6,385 nucleotides of DNA from an uncultured Oscillibacter sp. (GTDB lineage Bacteria; Bacillota; Clostridia; Oscillospirales; Oscillospiraceae). The position numbers were made by a program, and so were the translations under genes. Shown piece by piece: positions 5,944-6,385 of the stretch; the first letter of the stretch is position 1; each line of letters opens with the position of its first letter. The notes beneath the pieces were generated by a model. The model saw nothing but the letters and a program-made list of their open reading frames with translations, was not told where the DNA came from and did not search any database. The stretch lies in contig CAMNAE010000102.1 in the NCBI GenBank assembly GCA_946530565.1, forward strand, positions 1 to 6,385. Reading direction: 5' to 3'.

Positions 5944-6385
5944 CCGCATCTTTATTTCGCGCCGCTCGACGGGATCACGACGGTCGTCTTCCGCCGCGTC
6001 TATTCCGAACATTTCGGCGCACCCGAACGCTTTACGATCCCCTTCATCTCACCGACGGGCCAGCACCTGATCACGCCGCGGGACTTCCGCCAGATCGACC
6101 CGGAGGCAAACGCGGGCCTGAACTGCGTGCCCCAGATCATGACGCACAGCGCCGCCGACCTCATCTGGGCGTCGCAGACGCTGCGCGATCTCGGCTACCG
6201 CGAGATCGATCTGAACCTCGGCTGCCCGAGCGGCACGGTCGTCGCCAAGGGCAAGGGGAGCGGCTTTCTGCGGGATCCCGAGGCGCTGGACCGCTTCTTC
6301 GACGAGGCCTTTCGCGGCATCGCGCTGCCGCTCTCGGTCAAAACGCGGCTCGGTCTCCAAAGCGCGGATGAGTTTCCGGCGCTGC
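5941..6385 (+). CDS. tRNA-dihydrouridine synthase, 5' part only (cut by window end)
   Basis: The first 148 residues of an FMN-dependent Dus enzyme, which reduces uridines in tRNA D-loops to dihydrouridine. FAPLDGITTVVFRRV (6-20) is the typical first strand of the FMN-binding TIM barrel. PQIM (64-67) and REIDLNLGCPSGTVVAKG (87-104) follow; C95 in the GCP motif is the expected catalytic proton donor, and KGKGSGFL continues the family loop. SVKTRLG near residue 132-138 contains the conserved lysine/arginine of the flavin/phosphate region. The form GCPSGTVV is the one I associate with clostridial Dus homologues; which uridine it modifies cannot be told. The ATG overlaps the pepD stop (TGATG, 5939-5943). 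A strong GGAGGT at 5926-5931 lies inside pepD, nine bases upstream, so it is expressed with pepD. Confidence 0.93.
   Translation, partial: MPHLYFAPLDGITTVVFRRVYSEHFGAPERFTIPFISPTGQHLITPRDFRQIDPEANAGLNCVPQIMTHSAADLIWASQTLRDLGYREIDLNLGCPSGTVVAKGKGSGFLRDPEALDRFFDEAFRGIALPLSVKTRLGLQSADEFPAL

Noticed and set aside
5598..6371. 257-codon plus-strand frame over the pepD/dus junction
   Set aside because: Out of frame with both pepD and dus, which carry catalytic motifs throughout; Arg/Ser/Pro-rich as expected for a shifted frame.

Overview
The window is GC-rich and looks like a chromosomal piece from a high-GC Firmicute of the class Clostridia, most likely the Oscillospirales/Ruminococcaceae. The grounds are a YlmH-type S4 protein, a DUF896 protein, clean Shine-Dalgarno sites, a zinc-ribbon/Ig-like surface protein and a clostridial-style dihydrouridine synthase. 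The placement rests on gene content and base composition only.

Left part (minus strand, about 2-2002): one uninterrupted reading frame that leaves the window at its 3' end. The first ~550 codons are a complete leucine biosynthesis enzyme, 2-isopropylmalate synthase (LeuA), with its metal-binding catalytic residues and its C-terminal leucine-sensing domain. The last ~100 codons, in the same frame, are a textbook AraC/XylS double helix-turn-helix DNA-binding domain. An enzyme of amino-acid synthesis fused to a transcription-factor output domain is the most notable item here. It has a good sigma-70-type promoter and ribosome site.

Middle (2003-2367): a 365-bp divergent intergenic region. It holds the two outward promoters, an exact 15-bp tandem duplication just after the plus-strand -10 box, small hairpins, and a stretch that looks like a degenerate dispersed repeat. 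The plus-strand promoter drives a single-gene unit (2368-3363): a membrane protein with an N-terminal zinc ribbon, one transmembrane helix, an Ala/Glu/Lys-rich stalk made partly of 24-bp repeats, and two bacterial Ig-like (BIG2) domains. A strong intrinsic terminator (3372-3411) follows.

Right part (3441-6385, plus strand): a compact gene run. It starts with ylmH (RNA-binding S4 protein linked to cell division and ribosome rescue), then a small DUF896 protein, then pepD (M20 Xaa-His dipeptidase, overlapping by 4 bp), then a tRNA-dihydrouridine synthase (1-bp overlap, cut by the window end). The short spacing and overlaps suggest co-transcription and translational coupling. Functionally the run mixes translation/RNA upkeep with peptide turnover.
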